This document shows, one piece after another, positions 44,334 through 56,037 of a stretch of 64,000 nucleotides of DNA. How positions within the stretch are numbered: the stretch's first letter is position 1; every line of letters begins with the position of its first letter. The DNA is taken from positions 16,329,001-16,393,000 of the forward strand of contig OY756971.1 in the NCBI GenBank assembly GCA_963580455.1, read 5' to 3'. The DNA is from Euonymus europaeus (taxonomy: Eukaryota > Streptophyta > Magnoliopsida > Celastrales > Celastraceae). Position numbers and translations under genes: made by a program. The notes under the pieces are model-generated. The model was not told the DNA's origin. It ran no database searches and saw nothing but the letters and a program-made list of their open reading frames with translations.

Positions 44334-46802
44334 ATGTCCAGCTCAAATCTTGAGAACTTATCGAGTGACGACATTTCGTTAAACACAAAATTAGCGGATA
44401 TCCGTTTATTTTGTCAAAGAGACCATCGCACTCCAGAGAGATCACCTTTGTCATCACCAACTCCAAGTCCCACAGCCCCAGTTCAAATGGAAGAAGAACC
44501 AGATAACATGAACAAGCCACTTAAGGATTTCTCTGTGCCTCAAGCAGCAGATCAAGCTTCATGCATTGTCTACTCCCAAACTACTGTAGACAACTTTGAA
44601 CTAAAGTCTGGAATGATTCATTTGTTGCCTACGTTCTTAGGCCATGCTGGAGAAGATCCTCACATGCATCTTAAAGAATTCTCTGATGTCTGTTCCACAA
44701 TTAAAATAAGAGGTTTAACTGATGAGCAGGTTCATCTGCGATTGTTTCCATTTAGTCTGAAGGAACAAGCAAAGACATGGCTTCACTCTTTACCAAGAGC
44801 TTCAATTAGAACATGGACAGATTTGGCAAACAAGTTCTTGACGAAATTCTTTCCAGCTCAAAAGACAAATAAAATAAGGAAAGAGATAGTGAGCATCCAA
44901 CAAAATGATGGAGAAGCATTCCACGAATATTGGGAGAGATACAAGAGGCTCTTAAGCTCTTGTCCTCATCATAATATTCAAGAATGGCTACTAATGCAAT
45001 ATTTTTATGAAGGGATGCTAGATTGAGATCGCAAAATGGTGGACGACACATCTGGTGGTGGATTGATGAATAACAATGCCGGACAAGCAAGGGAGATGTT
45101 CGAAACTCTGTCAACTAATTCGCAACAATGGAGTTACAACAGAGTGAGAGAACCTCAGAAAAGGGCTGGAATCTATGAAGCACAATCAAGTTCAAACATG
45201 GAATCCCAAATTGCAAACTTGACAAATATGGTGAAGCAGTTAATCGTTCCAGGCTCTCAAGTGTGTGCTGTGTGCAGTACACCTGGACATGCTATGGAAA
45301 GTTGTCCACAAAATGAAGTTGCGGTCTTGGATGCACAAATAAATGCATTCAGTACGTATCCAAATCAAAATCAAAACCAAATGCAAAGGCCAAGGAATGA
45401 TCCATTTGCTCCTACCTACAATCCAGGATGGAGGAATCATCCAAATTTTAGGTGGAGTAATAATCAACCAATGCAACAACCTTTTACTCAATTACCACAA
45501 CATCGGGTTCAAGTGGAGCCGCCGAAACCATCACTTGAAGATATGGTTACATCTATGGCACAGAGCACTCAAGCATTCATGCAGAAAACTGATAACGCCA
45601 TTGCAAATTTGGAACAACAAATGGGACAGTTAGCCATTGCATTAAATCAAAGAGAACCTGGAAAGCTTCCTGGCCAAGTTGTTGTCAACCCTAAGATTAA
45701 TGAACATGCTAAAGCAATCACTCTGAGGGGAGGGAAAACAATTGGAAAAATGAGCGTGCCAGAAGAAGAGAAAAACCTTGACTCTGACAATATGATCAAT
45801 CCAGACGTTCTAGATCCAAATTCTAGCAGTAGTGCTACTCCTTTCCAGGAAACGCCAAACCTTCAGGTTAACTCTAACCTTCCAAATTATATTTCTTCAC
45901 ATGCTCCTTTTCCTAGCAGATTGCAGAAATTAAAGAAAGAAGATCCAATGCAAGGAATCTTGGATACATTCAAGAAGGTGGAGATTAACATTCCTCTTTT
46001 AGATGCCATCAAACAAATGCCAAAATATGCAAAGTTCCTCAAGGATTTATGCACAAATAAGAGGAAGTTCAAAGAGTTTGAAATGATTAAGGTTTCTGAG
46101 GAAGTTTCAGCTGTTCTACAAAGCAAACTCCCTCCCAAGCTAAAAGATCAGGGAAGTTTTACTATCCCTTGTATCATTGGGGGTCACAGGTTTGAGAAAG
46201 CTCTTCTTGACTTAGGTGCATCTGTCAATCTGATGCCTTTTTCTGTTTTTGAATCTTTGAATATAGGGGAACTAAAGGCGACCTCTGTGAGCATCCAGTT
46301 GGCAGATAGATCAATCAAATACCCTAGGGGTATTCTGGAAGATGTCTTAGTCAAAGTTGACGGATTAATCTTACCTGCTGATTTTCTACTATTGGAAATG
46401 GAGCCGATTCCTTTGTCAGAAGTAAAATTAACCTTAATTCTTGGTCGTCCATTCATGGCCATAGAAGGTACCAAAATTTATGTTCAAAAGGGTACACTAA
46501 CTATGAATGTGCAGGGACAAACGATTGAGTACAAGGTATTTGGAGCACTCAAATTACCAGGTGATGAACATTACTGTTTTCACTTAGATGCGTTAGATAC
46601 AATTTGTCAACAAGTGTTCAATGACAGCTGTGGTCAAGATATTGTGGACAAAGTTTTAATTCATGACTTTGGAACCATCGATGAGGATAAACAAGCTAGC
46701 AAAGTCTTAGCTCGCCTTGAAGCCTTACCTTCTTTAGGTATGTATATTTTTGCCTTTGAGCCTTTACCAGTGCCTAAGACAAAACTTGTACCATCTGTTG
46801 TG
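44334..46802 (+). pseudogene. Athila gag and protease, one in-frame stop
   Basis: The frame opens at ATG 44334. Residues 95-230 hold the capsid (FLGHAGEDPHMHLKEF, QVHLRLFPFSLKEQAKTWL, NKFLTKFFPAQKT, FHEYWERYKRLL). A TGA at 45024-45026 follows GMLD; the frame then stays open for 589 codons. A zinc knuckle CAVCSTPGHAMESC lies at about 45264-45305. After a Gln/Asn-rich linker, protease has ALLDLGASVNLMPF and LADRSIKYPRGILEDVLVKV, with DLGA normal for Athila. The frame ends at TAG 46803-46805 but continues in frame into RT, so both stops look like point changes in one gag-pol frame. Products would form the particle and process it. Confidence 0.88.
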
Positions 46803-46805
46803 TAG

Positions 46806-48600
46806 GCACCTCAGTTGGAGTTGAAGGAACTACCAAAGCATTTGAAGTATGCGTATGTGGGCGAAGAAAGTACATTGCCAGTAATCATTGCATCTGACCT
46901 CAGCATTGAAGAAGAAGAGAAATTGTTGAGAGTACTAAAAGAGCATAAAACATCAATCGGATGGAGTATTGCTGATATTAGAGGAATTAGTCCCTCTAGA
47001 TGTATGCATCGGATACTACTAGAGGAGGGAACAAAACCAACAAGAGATGCCCAACGCAGACTTAACCCAATAATGAAGGAGGTGGTGCTAAAAGAAGTAC
47101 TCAAATTGCTAGATGTTGGCATCATTTACCCTATCTCTGATAGCAAATGGGTTAGTCCGGTACAAGTGGTTACTAGAAAAGATCATTTTCCACTACCTTT
47201 TATTGATCAAATGTTGGAACGTCTTGCAGGTCATAGCCATTCTTGTTTTCTTGATGGATATTCGGGCTACAATCAGATTGCAATAGCACCAGAAGATCAA
47301 GACAAGACGACATTTACTTGTCCATATGGTACATTTGCCTATAGGCGCATGCCTTTTGGTCTTTGCAATGTTCCAGGTACTTTTCAAAGGTGTATGATGA
47401 ACATATTTTCAGATATGGTGGAGCACATTATTGAGGTATTTGTGGATGATTTTAGTGTATTTGGTTCATCTTTTGATAAATGTCTTCATAATCTCGCTTT
47501 GGTCTTAGAAAGATGCCAAGAATGCAATCTAGTTTTAAACTGGGAAAAATGTCATTTTATGGTACAACAAGGAATTGTACTTGGTATCATCTCTAGCAAG
47601 GGAATAGAAGTTGACAAAGCAAAAGTGGATCTGGTAAGCAATCTTCCACCTCCATCTACAGTTAAGGAAATAAGATCTTTCCTTGGACATGCAGGTTTCT
47701 ACAGGAGGTTCATCAAGGATTTCTCCAAGATAGCTAAGCCATTGTGTAATTTACTATCCAAGGATGTGACATTTGAGTTTGATGAGACATGTTTGACGGC
47801 TTTTAACAAGCTTAAACTTCTTCTTACGTCAGCACCGATCATGATGCCTCCCAATTGGAGCCTCCCTTTTGAACTAATGTGCGATGCTTCAGATTATGCT
47901 GTAGGAGCAGTTTTGGGACAACGAGTAAATAAAGTACCTCATGTTATCTACTATGCCAGTAGAACACTCAATGATGCCCAATTAAACTACTCCACTACAG
48001 AGAAGGAGCTCCTTTCTATTATTTTTGCTTTAGAAAAATTTCGTGCATGTTTGATTGGCACTAAAGTAATTGTATTTTCTGACCATGCAGCTCTTAGGTA
48101 CCTTCTTCAAAAGAAGGATGCAAAGCCTCGCTTGATTAGATGGATTCTACTACTTCAAGAGTTCGATCAGGAGATTAAGGACAAAAAAGGATCCGAGAAT
48201 GTAGTGGCCGATCACCTCAGCCGTTTGGTGAACAATTCAGTGACCGAAGAAGACTCTTTGCCTCTAAATGAGAATTTTCCTGATGAGCAATTATTATCTT
48301 TATCTATTTCTACACCATGGTATGCTGACATTGTCAATTACCTTGTTACAGGTGATCTTCCAGGAAATGTGCCAAGAACTTACAAAGATAAGCTCGTGAA
48401 AACATCAAAGTATTACATATGGGATGATCCATACCTTTTCAAATGGTGTTCTGACCAAATCATCAGACGGTGTGTGCCAGAATCAGAATTTCAATCCACT
48501 CACGTTTTGTCACTCATATGCTTGTGGAGGACATTCTGGTCCAAAGAAGACAGCTTTGAAAGTATTGCAATGTGGATTTCATTGGCCGAGTTTGTTCAAA
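46806..48600 (+). pseudogene. Athila reverse transcriptase and RNase H
   Basis: Open from just after the TAG at 46803. From ATG 46815: [20 protein letters not shown] linker, RT blocks ([47 protein letters not shown]) and an intact catalytic FVDDFSVFG with aspartates at residues 211-212. The segment [23 protein letters not shown] leads to RNase H ([54 protein letters not shown]). RT and RNase H look intact in sequence. Lost frame begins after PESEFQS, at about 48497, inside the next domain. Confidence 0.9.
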
Positions 48601-49415
48601 GATGCATATACTTTCTGCTCTACTTGTGATAGGTGTCAGCAGTTAGATTCCTTAAAGAAAATATATTTGCAAGATTTGGAACACCCAGGGCGATCATTAG
48701 TGATGGAGGGTCCCATTTCAATAATAAAGTTTTTGCAGTACTATTGCAAAAGTACGGAGTCAAACATAAGGTGTCCACGCCATATCATCCACAGACAAGC
48801 GGACAAGCTGAAATTTGTAATAGGGAAATTAAACATATATTGGAGAAGACTGTGAGCTCCTCACGCAAGGATTGGTCTGATCGTCTCATGGATGCTCTAT
48901 GGGCTTATCGTACAACCTATAAAACTCCGATTGGAATGTCACCATACAGGTTGGTTTTTGGCAAACCCTGCCACTTACCAGTCGAATTAGAGCACAAAGC
49001 ATATTGGGCTATCAAACAGTACAATTTTGAGATGAAGGCTGCAGGAGAGCAACGAAAGTTGCAGTTGAGTGAGTTGGAAGAACTCCGAAATGAAGCCTAT
49101 GAGAGCTCTAAAATATACAAGGAGAAGACCAAGACCTATTATGACAAGACTATTTTGAGAAAACATTTTGAACCTTGGCAGAAAGTCTTATTATATAACT
49201 CACGCCTACGACTATTCCCAGGTAAGCTCCGTTCACGATGGTATGGTCCATTCCTTATTACTCATGTTTTTTCACATGGTGCAGTGAATCTTCAACACCC
49301 ACAGACGGGAAATATTTTTAAAGTGAATGGTCATCGTCTCAAGCACTATTTAGAGCCAGCAACAGAACATTTTGATGAGAATTTAAGGCTCTCTGATCCT
49401 GTTCCACTCACTTGA
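48424..49415 (+). pseudogene. Athila integrase with frameshift and core deletion
   Basis: The zinc-finger region is in frame +1 ([29 protein letters not shown]), one frame away from RNase H, so a small indel lies near 48497. Right after CDRCQQ, at about 48648, the text changes to frame +3 and to [18 protein letters not shown]. The intervening core with the first catalytic aspartate is missing (about 70 residues by family comparison). The remaining core has IISDGGSHF (second Asp) and [16 protein letters not shown] (Glu). The C-terminal tail ([30 protein letters not shown]) is open to a TGA at 49413-49415. Confidence 0.88.
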
Positions 49416-49439
49416 TACGCTATTTCGTCTGGCTGACGA

Positions 49440-49453
49440 CGCTAAATTTAGCG
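49440..49453 (+). promoter_or_regulatory. 14-bp palindrome after Athila pol
   Basis: CGCTAAATTTAGCG is a perfect palindrome within GTCTGGCTGACGACGCTAA and TTTAGCGCTTATGGGAGGCA. This spot downstream of integrase is conserved among Athila-type elements as far as I know; role unknown. Confidence 0.6.
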
Positions 49454-50134
49454 CTTATGGGAGGCAACCCATATTTCTTTCTCATTATTTTTGTGTGTTC
49501 AATCAAGCATTTAGTTTAGTTGCACATTTTCTTAGCATATTCACTTTTACTTTCACCTTGAGGTGGTCACTGTACACTTTTGTGTGCGTGGGGCTTGATT
49601 GCGCCCATATGTCTACGGTGTGAGCTTTCTCCACCAGCTTAATGTGGTTTGGATCTTCAAATGTTTACTTATAGGGCAGCTGGGAGGGAGAGCATCTCAT
49701 GACGGTATTGTCATTAGTATAAGACCTGAAGGTTTACATTTTGATCCTGTGGACAAAAGCTGTGGTCTCCTGATAGGCCGAAGGAAAACACTCGATGGCG
49801 TTAGCACAGAAGTCACTGGAATGAGCCTCTGTTACCTTACTTGTGCATGTGCATTGGTTGAAAAAAAAAAGTATATCTATTTATATTTATATATTTGGGA
49901 TTGCTTTCGCAAAATATATTTTGATCGGGTAAGATAGTATGATATATTATGCTACTAATTGCATGTCTAGGGAAATTCTGTCTAAGGAGTTTGGTATTTA
50001 AGTGGACCACTGTGTCCCTCCAATCTTTCCTGGGAATTTCCCTGGTGTAATTAGTGGTATAATTGTTTATATCTTCTTCACCAATGATCTATAAAAAAAA
50101 ATAAAAAAAAATAAAAAAGAAAACGTAACCCTAA
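49454..50134 (+). other. Athila spacer between pol and env-like ORF
   Basis: Mostly T-rich; an open stretch at 49599-49937 shows no domain. An A-run region (50091-50120) precedes the env-like ORF. A GGAATTTCCCTGGTG block near 50033 is the only distinctive motif. Confidence 0.5.
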
Positions 50135-50215
50135 TTGTTTCTTCTCATACTCTGTTTATTCCTGATTTTCAACTCTCTTTCTTTTCAGATCGTCTTTCTC
50201 TTCCTCCGTCACAGT

Positions 50216-51199
50216 ATGTCGCGCAGCCCCCGTGATGCCGTTGCGACGGTCGACTTATTCGTAAGAGCTACAATCCTGCCAGAACGTCGAATTGATTCAA
50301 AAATCCTGAACGATTCTGCCAACCGATGGGCCATGAGCTACCTCCGTGACCATTCTCTTCTGTTCTTGGTCAATCCTGATCCAAAAGATGAATTACCGGT
50401 GTATCCTCATATCGTTCGCTCTTTCTACCATACTCTTCACAAAATACCCCACTCTTCTGGCACTCAACCAGTGTATCAGGTTGAGATCCCTGGTCTTCGG
50501 CTTCAATTCACGTCAGCGGATATTTGCAAGTGTTTAGGTTATCCACCTACCGCTGACGTCGCTGTAGGTTTTCAAGCGCCGATCTCTATTTCCCATCAAG
50601 AGATGATTGATGATCTGTGTCAAGGGCGACACGATCCAAATAATGCTGCTTCTACACGCCGCTCTTATTTGCCGTCCATGATGTGGATGCTTGATGATGT
50701 CATCCGAAGTAACCTTTGCCCCATTGGACACAGTCAACAACGCCAGGGTAACATACTTTCCGCCCTGTATTACATGTATCGCGGAGCCTGGTTTGATATT
50801 GGCCAGATTTATCTTGAGAGCATTCTTAAGGCGAAGACTCTTGTGGAGAAAAAAAAAACCAAGGTCGGGAGATTATTTTTCCCGAGACTCATCACGCGGT
50901 TGCTTTTCAGTATGGGCATTCTCCCACCTCCCAGTCAGACAACTTCCAATTATCCGGTGACTGTTTTGGAGAACACTACCTGGCGTCAGAGTACTAGCCA
51001 CATGCTTTCCAGTGCTCGTAGACAATAAACACCGCGACGTCCAGTTTCTTTACCACTGGAAGCGTCTGACTCTTCTACTGCTGCACTACCTCCGACTGAC
51101 CACATTCACGACATCTTATCCCCCCTGCATAGGTTGGAGGTTGGACAACAGCGGCTAGAACACATGCTGAATGTCCTCATGGACATGGTGCGGCGCTAA
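50216..51199 (+). pseudogene. Athila env-like ORF with one in-frame stop
   Basis: Frame from ATG 50216 (MSRSPRDAVATVDLF) to TAA 51026-51028, 270 codons, then open in frame to TAA 51197-51199 with a C-terminal helix (LHRLEVGQQRLEHMLNVLM). An upstream in-frame start at 50135 adds a very hydrophobic 27-residue segment; I prefer 50216, since that segment lies in a T-rich untranslated-looking tract. Blocks NRWAMSYLRDHSLLFLVNP, VYPHIVRSFYHTL, FTSADICKCLGYPP and HSQQRQGNILSALYYMYRGAWFDIG match plant proteins annotated as putative plant transposon protein. No clear transmembrane helix is seen after residue 28, so envelope function is doubtful. Confidence 0.75.
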
Positions 51200-52332
51200 C
51201 CATCTTCTCCTTCCACCATTGTCCGAGCATCTTCCACCTCAGGTTGTATTTTTCTATCTTCTGTTTCTTTTTATTGCATTGCTTTTCCATACTTCGTCAT
51301 TTTCACATTGCGGACAATGTTTGGTTTAGGTTGGGGGTGGTGGCATATTTATGCAGTTTGATGATTTGGTACTGGTACAATATGCAGTTTGATGATTTGG
51401 TACTGGTACAATTAGTTTGAGTCATTTTTTTTATCTGGATTAGTCGAAAGCAACTTTTAACACACTTTTGTCCACCAATACTAAGCCTTGTGGTAAGATG
51501 GATGATAATGCATATGACTAAGACTATTTTCTGGTTCAAGCACAAATGAGTGGAGAGAAATGAGTAAACAACTTATGAACTTGCATTGATTTTTTTGAAA
51601 TGGTTAATTGCTGTCAATGAACACCATTACATGGTTTGTGGAATGATTGGATGAAAGCTGAGGATGATATTGATCAATGTTGGAGAACAATGTTGTACTT
51701 TTATTGGGCCTTTGTTTGAGATGTTCTATATTATGAATTCGAGACATAAAAAAAGAAAAGGAAAAAAAAAATTGTTGTAGAAAAAAGAAAAAAAAGAAAA
51801 AAAGAAGAAAGAAGAAAAAAAAAAAATTGTTATGTGTATTCGTCATTCGTCAGTAGATAAATTTTTCTGTGATAAGGCTCTATTAGTTTGTCAATTGGAA
51901 AATGTTGATCAATAGAATTCCAAAGCAGGTTTGTGGTACGACTGGTGGAAGTTCTTGACAGCTAATATACCTATCATTTGATCAATGTTTGTTTATTTGT
52001 TGGTCCTTAAATTGACTTTTCTTTTGAGTGCATATCTATTTTCCAACTCCATGAGAGAAATTCATAGCCCAAAAATCCTTCTATACCCTGTGAGAATATG
52101 GAGTTGAGGCTTTTACTTGGATAAATTGTTTGAGGTTATATGCATTATGGATTGTGGTATGAAGGTTTTGGCTTAGCACACACACACAAGTGTTGGAAGT
52201 TGTGACTATACTAATCTGGATAAGAATTGTGATCTCTTACCTTTTGTTCTAGTATTGTTACTTTCAATCATTTCTCATAAACATTTTTACGCTTGAATTA
52301 CTACGGACTAGCAATAAGCTAGTTGGGGGTTG
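51200..52332 (+). other. Athila 3' untranslated region
   Basis: Contains a GTTGGGGGTGG purine tract near 51330, a 31-bp tandem duplication (51350-51411), an A/G-only tract of about 75 bp (about 51745-51830) and the CA-repeat CACACACACA near 52181. No coding signal. Confidence 0.6.
51350..51411 (+). repeat. 31-bp tandem duplication
   Basis: TATGCAGTTTGATGATTTGG begins at 51350 and again at 51381; the two 31-bp copies are identical as read. Confidence 0.9.
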
Positions 52333-53851
52333 TGATAAGTGCAAGAATATACATTCTTAAAGTGATAAATACTACCAAAGCAATGCCAAGAAATTGTGCT
52401 TAAAAGCTGAATTTTCAAGATTATTGTACTTAAGATCTTCTTGGATGTTTTGCAGGTTAAGAGGCAGTAAGAGCTGTCGGAATGAGATTTGATCTTCAGA
52501 AAATGTTTAGAGGACACTTCAAACTTTTCAGGAAGTATTGGTTCACAGAAATCGGAGTTCATTTGGGCCTCTAAAGGTTGCCTCGAAGTCAAGTTTGGAA
52601 GTTATATCTAAAGCAGAATTTTTGTTTGCAGACCAGACCTTTAGAAGCCCATAACATGAGCGTCTGATGTCCAAATTGAGTGATTCAAAAGCCCATAATT
52701 ATCTACACATTTGTATCTACAATATTGATGAAAGGTTTGAGTTCATAATAGGCTTCGTTTAGGCCCAGAATGTAGTTACAAGATTAGTGTGTAATTGAAT
52801 GTTGATGTCATTGATGATACCATTTCCATTCAAAGAGTGGACAATCCACCACACCAATTTGATGGACAATCCACCACCAAAATATGGCACTAACTCCTCC
52901 ACTATGTGCTCATTTTCTCTATAAATAGAGAGGAGTAGGAGCTAGGAGGGGGGGCTTGGGAGACAAGAAGGAAGAGGAGCTAGGATTGGAGGCAAAAAGA
53001 GGAGAAGGAAAAGAAGAAAACAAGGCTTGTGTTTGTAATTATGTTTTTATGTTTCATGTTTTATTTGGTTATGTATAACTAAACTCTTGTTAGTTAGGGC
53101 TTGTCTTGAAGCCCAAGCATGCTTTCAATTTTATAAGTTGTGTGGATTTCAATTTCTACAAGCATGATGATTTTGATTTTTCCATGTTATGTGAGTTCTA
53201 ATATTGTGTACCTTTGATTAGCTAACTTTGAAGCATGTATTAGAATTAATTGTTGTAGAACATGGTCAATTGCCTTGTTGAATATGTTCTTTCTTGCAAC
53301 ATATAATTCAGTTGAAAATGAATTATGAAAAATTAATTCTTGAATACCTAAGTACAAATACCATGTATTAGGATTCTTGTGACATTCATATTCTCTTTAC
53401 TCTTATTGGATTCTTGATTGTTGATTGATGCAAATGTCATGCTAGATTTCAATTAAGAATACACGTAATGAGGTATACACCATACACTTTACATGCAATT
53501 AAGAGAAAATCATACAACTTGAGTTTGGTCATGACCTTGTTGTGAATGTTGTCATCATATGCTTGTTTAAATTGTTACTATATTATTTCTTATGAATTGT
53601 TTGAATGTTTTGTGGTGGATAGTGAGTCTTAGCTATTGTTTTCATTAATTCTCATTCTTGTTCTTAACGTCAATTTCTTTGTCTTAATTTTTATCTATTG
53701 CAAGACTTAACCCCCCTTGTATTAATTATATTCAGGTGTAAGATTGTATATCTATTAGCATCACTCCTTGTGGGATCGACTCTTACTTGTTCACTATATA
53801 TATTAATTGTACATTTGTAGGTTGTTTTAAATTGTTACTAACGACATAACA
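52333..53851 (+). repeat. 3' LTR of the Athila element
   Basis: 1519 bp, almost identical to 42344-43854; the main length change is a 7-bp duplication (TTGATTG) near 53415. It follows GTTGGGGGTTG, a short purine-rich tract (52323-52332). Confidence 0.92.
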
Positions 53852-54111
53852 GGCTTGACATTTTGTAATAAAAGTGGGACTCAGCCTTGATTTTGGTGTA
53901 AATTTGATGGGTATAGTATGAAAGATAAGAAAGTAGTTGGGTTGGATAATGATTTTCTATTGTGAGATGTGTTTTGCTGATGTAATAGTATTAGAATATG
54001 TGTTATGCTGATTTGATTGTATTGAAAGTTGTGTTTTTGTAAAATAGATGTGGAACCCAAAAACAAAATTATTGGGTCATTAAAAGTGCAACCATTGTGG
54101 TTGCCCTTATA
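53852..54111. mobile_element. Right half of the MITE-like element
   Basis: Starts with GGCTT, the duplicated target of the Athila insertion. Contains two more copies of the 31-bp motif (53970-54000 and 54001-54031) and ends GTGGTTGCCCTTATA. Together the halves would make a non-coding element of about 400 bp. Confidence 0.5.
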
Positions 54112-54800
54112 TCACTGGTGATCACACCAAGATAACACTTGACAGTGTTGGCGTGCACAATTTTACATAAAATTTTGATTTGATAACCTAATGAAAAGGT
54201 GACACTTGGTAATGCCAGCTATCAAAAGTGGTAATGGACAAAATTAATATTGGTAGACCACACCTCAATCAAAGAATCCAAATCGATTATTAATTTCTTG
54301 TCGTCCGACCTCTTTGTTGTAACTCCCAAGGAAAGAGGCATCTTTTGGATTTGAAATGTTTATAACGTGGCCTTCATTAACTCTAGCAAATTTATATCAA
54401 CGGTAGCATCTCTTAACAAATTCTCTAAATTTCAGCAAAAATACACTTTTTCATCAATTTACAGTTTTTGAAACAGTAACAGTGTACATCAGTTACTCTA
54501 AATCATTTAAATATTCATTTCTACAATCAATTTTCATTTAATTTAGCTCAATCTATTTTACTATTTATTACAAAGATTAAACCTTATCATATTTATTATA
54601 GTAATAACATGATATTAATATTAATACTTTCTTATTTTATTTAGTTGTTGATATTAATAAATAATTTATGTGATAGATAATTTGTACTTTCATTACGCTT
54701 TTGTAGTATAATATGATAAACACCCTTCCATAATATGATAATATGTCCAAACATCAAACACATACAATACCATAATACAGTTTAGTAACAACAATAAGAC
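54112..54800. other. Unassigned AT-rich DNA
   Basis: 3' side of the minus-strand SANT/NAM-type gene. Part may be its 3' UTR and part the end of a DNA transposon. No coding signal. Confidence 0.4.
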
Positions 54801-54860
54801 AACAAACTTAGTAAATTGTTGTTCAACGTCTACGCCTTTCAAGGATCTGAGCTTGCAAAC

Positions 54861-55940
54861 CCTCTATGTATGGCGTTGCACATCAGTCAGAGAACTCAAG
54901 TCTGTCATCATGATTTGGTATTCCCTCTCCATCCTGAGTTGCTCTACCTTCTCCAACTTCGCAACTGCCATATGTCTTTCTGCTTCAGCCTTCACTTTCT
55001 CCACCTCTAGTTTATTAGCTTCCAAAGCTAGATGATCATCCCATTCTTTCTGTACTCTAACTCTCTCAGCTTCGGCAAGTGCCATCCTGTCTTCATGTGC
55101 TCTCTTCTGATCAAGTGTTAGTTGCCCGACTACCTCAACAAGCCCACTATGATCAACCTTTCTTTTTTTTTCTAGCCTCTTTTTCAGCATTTCGACCAAT
55201 TGGTCTTTCAATGAAAACCGAACCTGTGAACTCATCATCTTCTAAATTAATAGCATTTGCACTACTATCATTGCAACCACCAATTTGCTTTCTTTTTTAG
55301 GAAGAACCAGTCATATGCAAGTTCCACTTCAGTTGATGCCTCAACAAGCTCCAACAATGATCGAATTGGAAATGTGCTTTTGTTATCTCATGAAACATCT
55401 CCTTTGCCATTTCAATCTATCAAACAAAAAAAAGGACAATGAGATGCACATGAATACATGTTTCTTATTGTATATGAATAAATATATCATAAAGATGAAG
55501 CCTCGGAATGTTCTTACCTTGTCAAGCTCATTCGTACCGGATGGTCGGGATTCCTCAATTTGAGTTAAGTAGCCACAGAATTTATTTATGGATAGTTGGA
55601 TAGAGGACCAACGGCTATTCAATGATCTTTCAGTTCGATTGTTGTGATTAGGCCCTTTTGATTCATTGTACAGTAGAGCAATTCTTGACCAAAATGTCTT
55701 TGCCTTTTGGTCGGTCCCTTTAGTAGCATCCATACTTTTGTTCAACCAAGAGGAAACCAAGTTCTTGTCCTCGTCAATGGAGAAGTTACCTCCACGATTG
55801 CTCGGTCTCTGAGTGCTTGCCCGAGTCCTTTTTGGAGAAGTAATTTCCTCATGAGAGCTCACTAAATGCACATCCTGTGTGGATTCCTCCTGTAATGGAT
55901 TAAAGTCTTCAATATACTGATTATCCAAACCTACATAGAC
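54861..55940 (-). pseudogene. SANT/NAM-domain gene (PIF/Harbinger-associated type), broken
   Basis: The first visible exon (about 55940-55518) encodes RGGNFSIDEDKNLVSSWL, DQKAKTFWSRIALLYNE, RTERSLNSRWSSIQLSINKF and a final NELDK, then a perfect donor AG/GTAAGA at 55518/55517. A second exon starts about 55430 after TTTGTTTGATAG: IEMAKEMFHEI, FDHCWSLLRHQLKW, then TAA in frame at about 55292. The same frame continues to FIERPIGRNAEKEARKK, where an extra A in a nine-A run (about 55167) shifts to KRKVDHSGLVEVVGQLTLDQ and a Glu/Lys coiled coil ending DLSSLTDVQRHT. This is the glutathione S-transferase T3-like / NAM C-terminal type, usually the Myb-like partner of Harbinger transposases. The 5' exon start uses an acceptor (GACTTCAG) near 55940; no upstream exon identified. 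Confidence 0.75.
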
Positions 55941-56037
55941 TGAAGTCAAAATTAATTAGCACACGTGATATCACAAAAAGATTCATAATATTGTCATTTT
56001 GTGCGTAGAGTTCCAGTAAATATGCATGAGGATTTGT

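Larger units (their letters stand above)
42344..53851 (+). mobile_element. Nearly complete Athila-type gypsy element, recent but defective
   Basis: LTRs of about 1.5 kb (TGATAAGTG to ACGACATAACA) with perfect GGCTT duplications (42339-42343 and 53852-53856). Order inside: tRNA-Asp primer site, leader, gag, protease, RT, RNase H, integrase, a 14-bp palindrome, env-like ORF, polypurine tract. LTRs differ by roughly 2% plus a 7-bp indel by eye, so insertion was recent. Defects: TGA in gag (45024), TAG between protease and RT (46803), frameshift in the integrase zinc finger (about 48497), deletion in the integrase core (about 48648) and TAA in the env-like ORF (51026). Athila elements commonly sit in pericentromeric heterochromatin. 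Confidence 0.92.

Noticed and set aside
49599..49937. 112-codon frame between Athila pol and env-like ORF
   Set aside because: No similarity to any block I know, ends in poly-K/Y text from an A/T tract.
50135..50215. Upstream start extending the env-like ORF by 27 hydrophobic residues as a signal peptide
   Set aside because: The segment derives from a T-rich tract before a good ATG at 50216; without conservation data it cannot be called a signal peptide.
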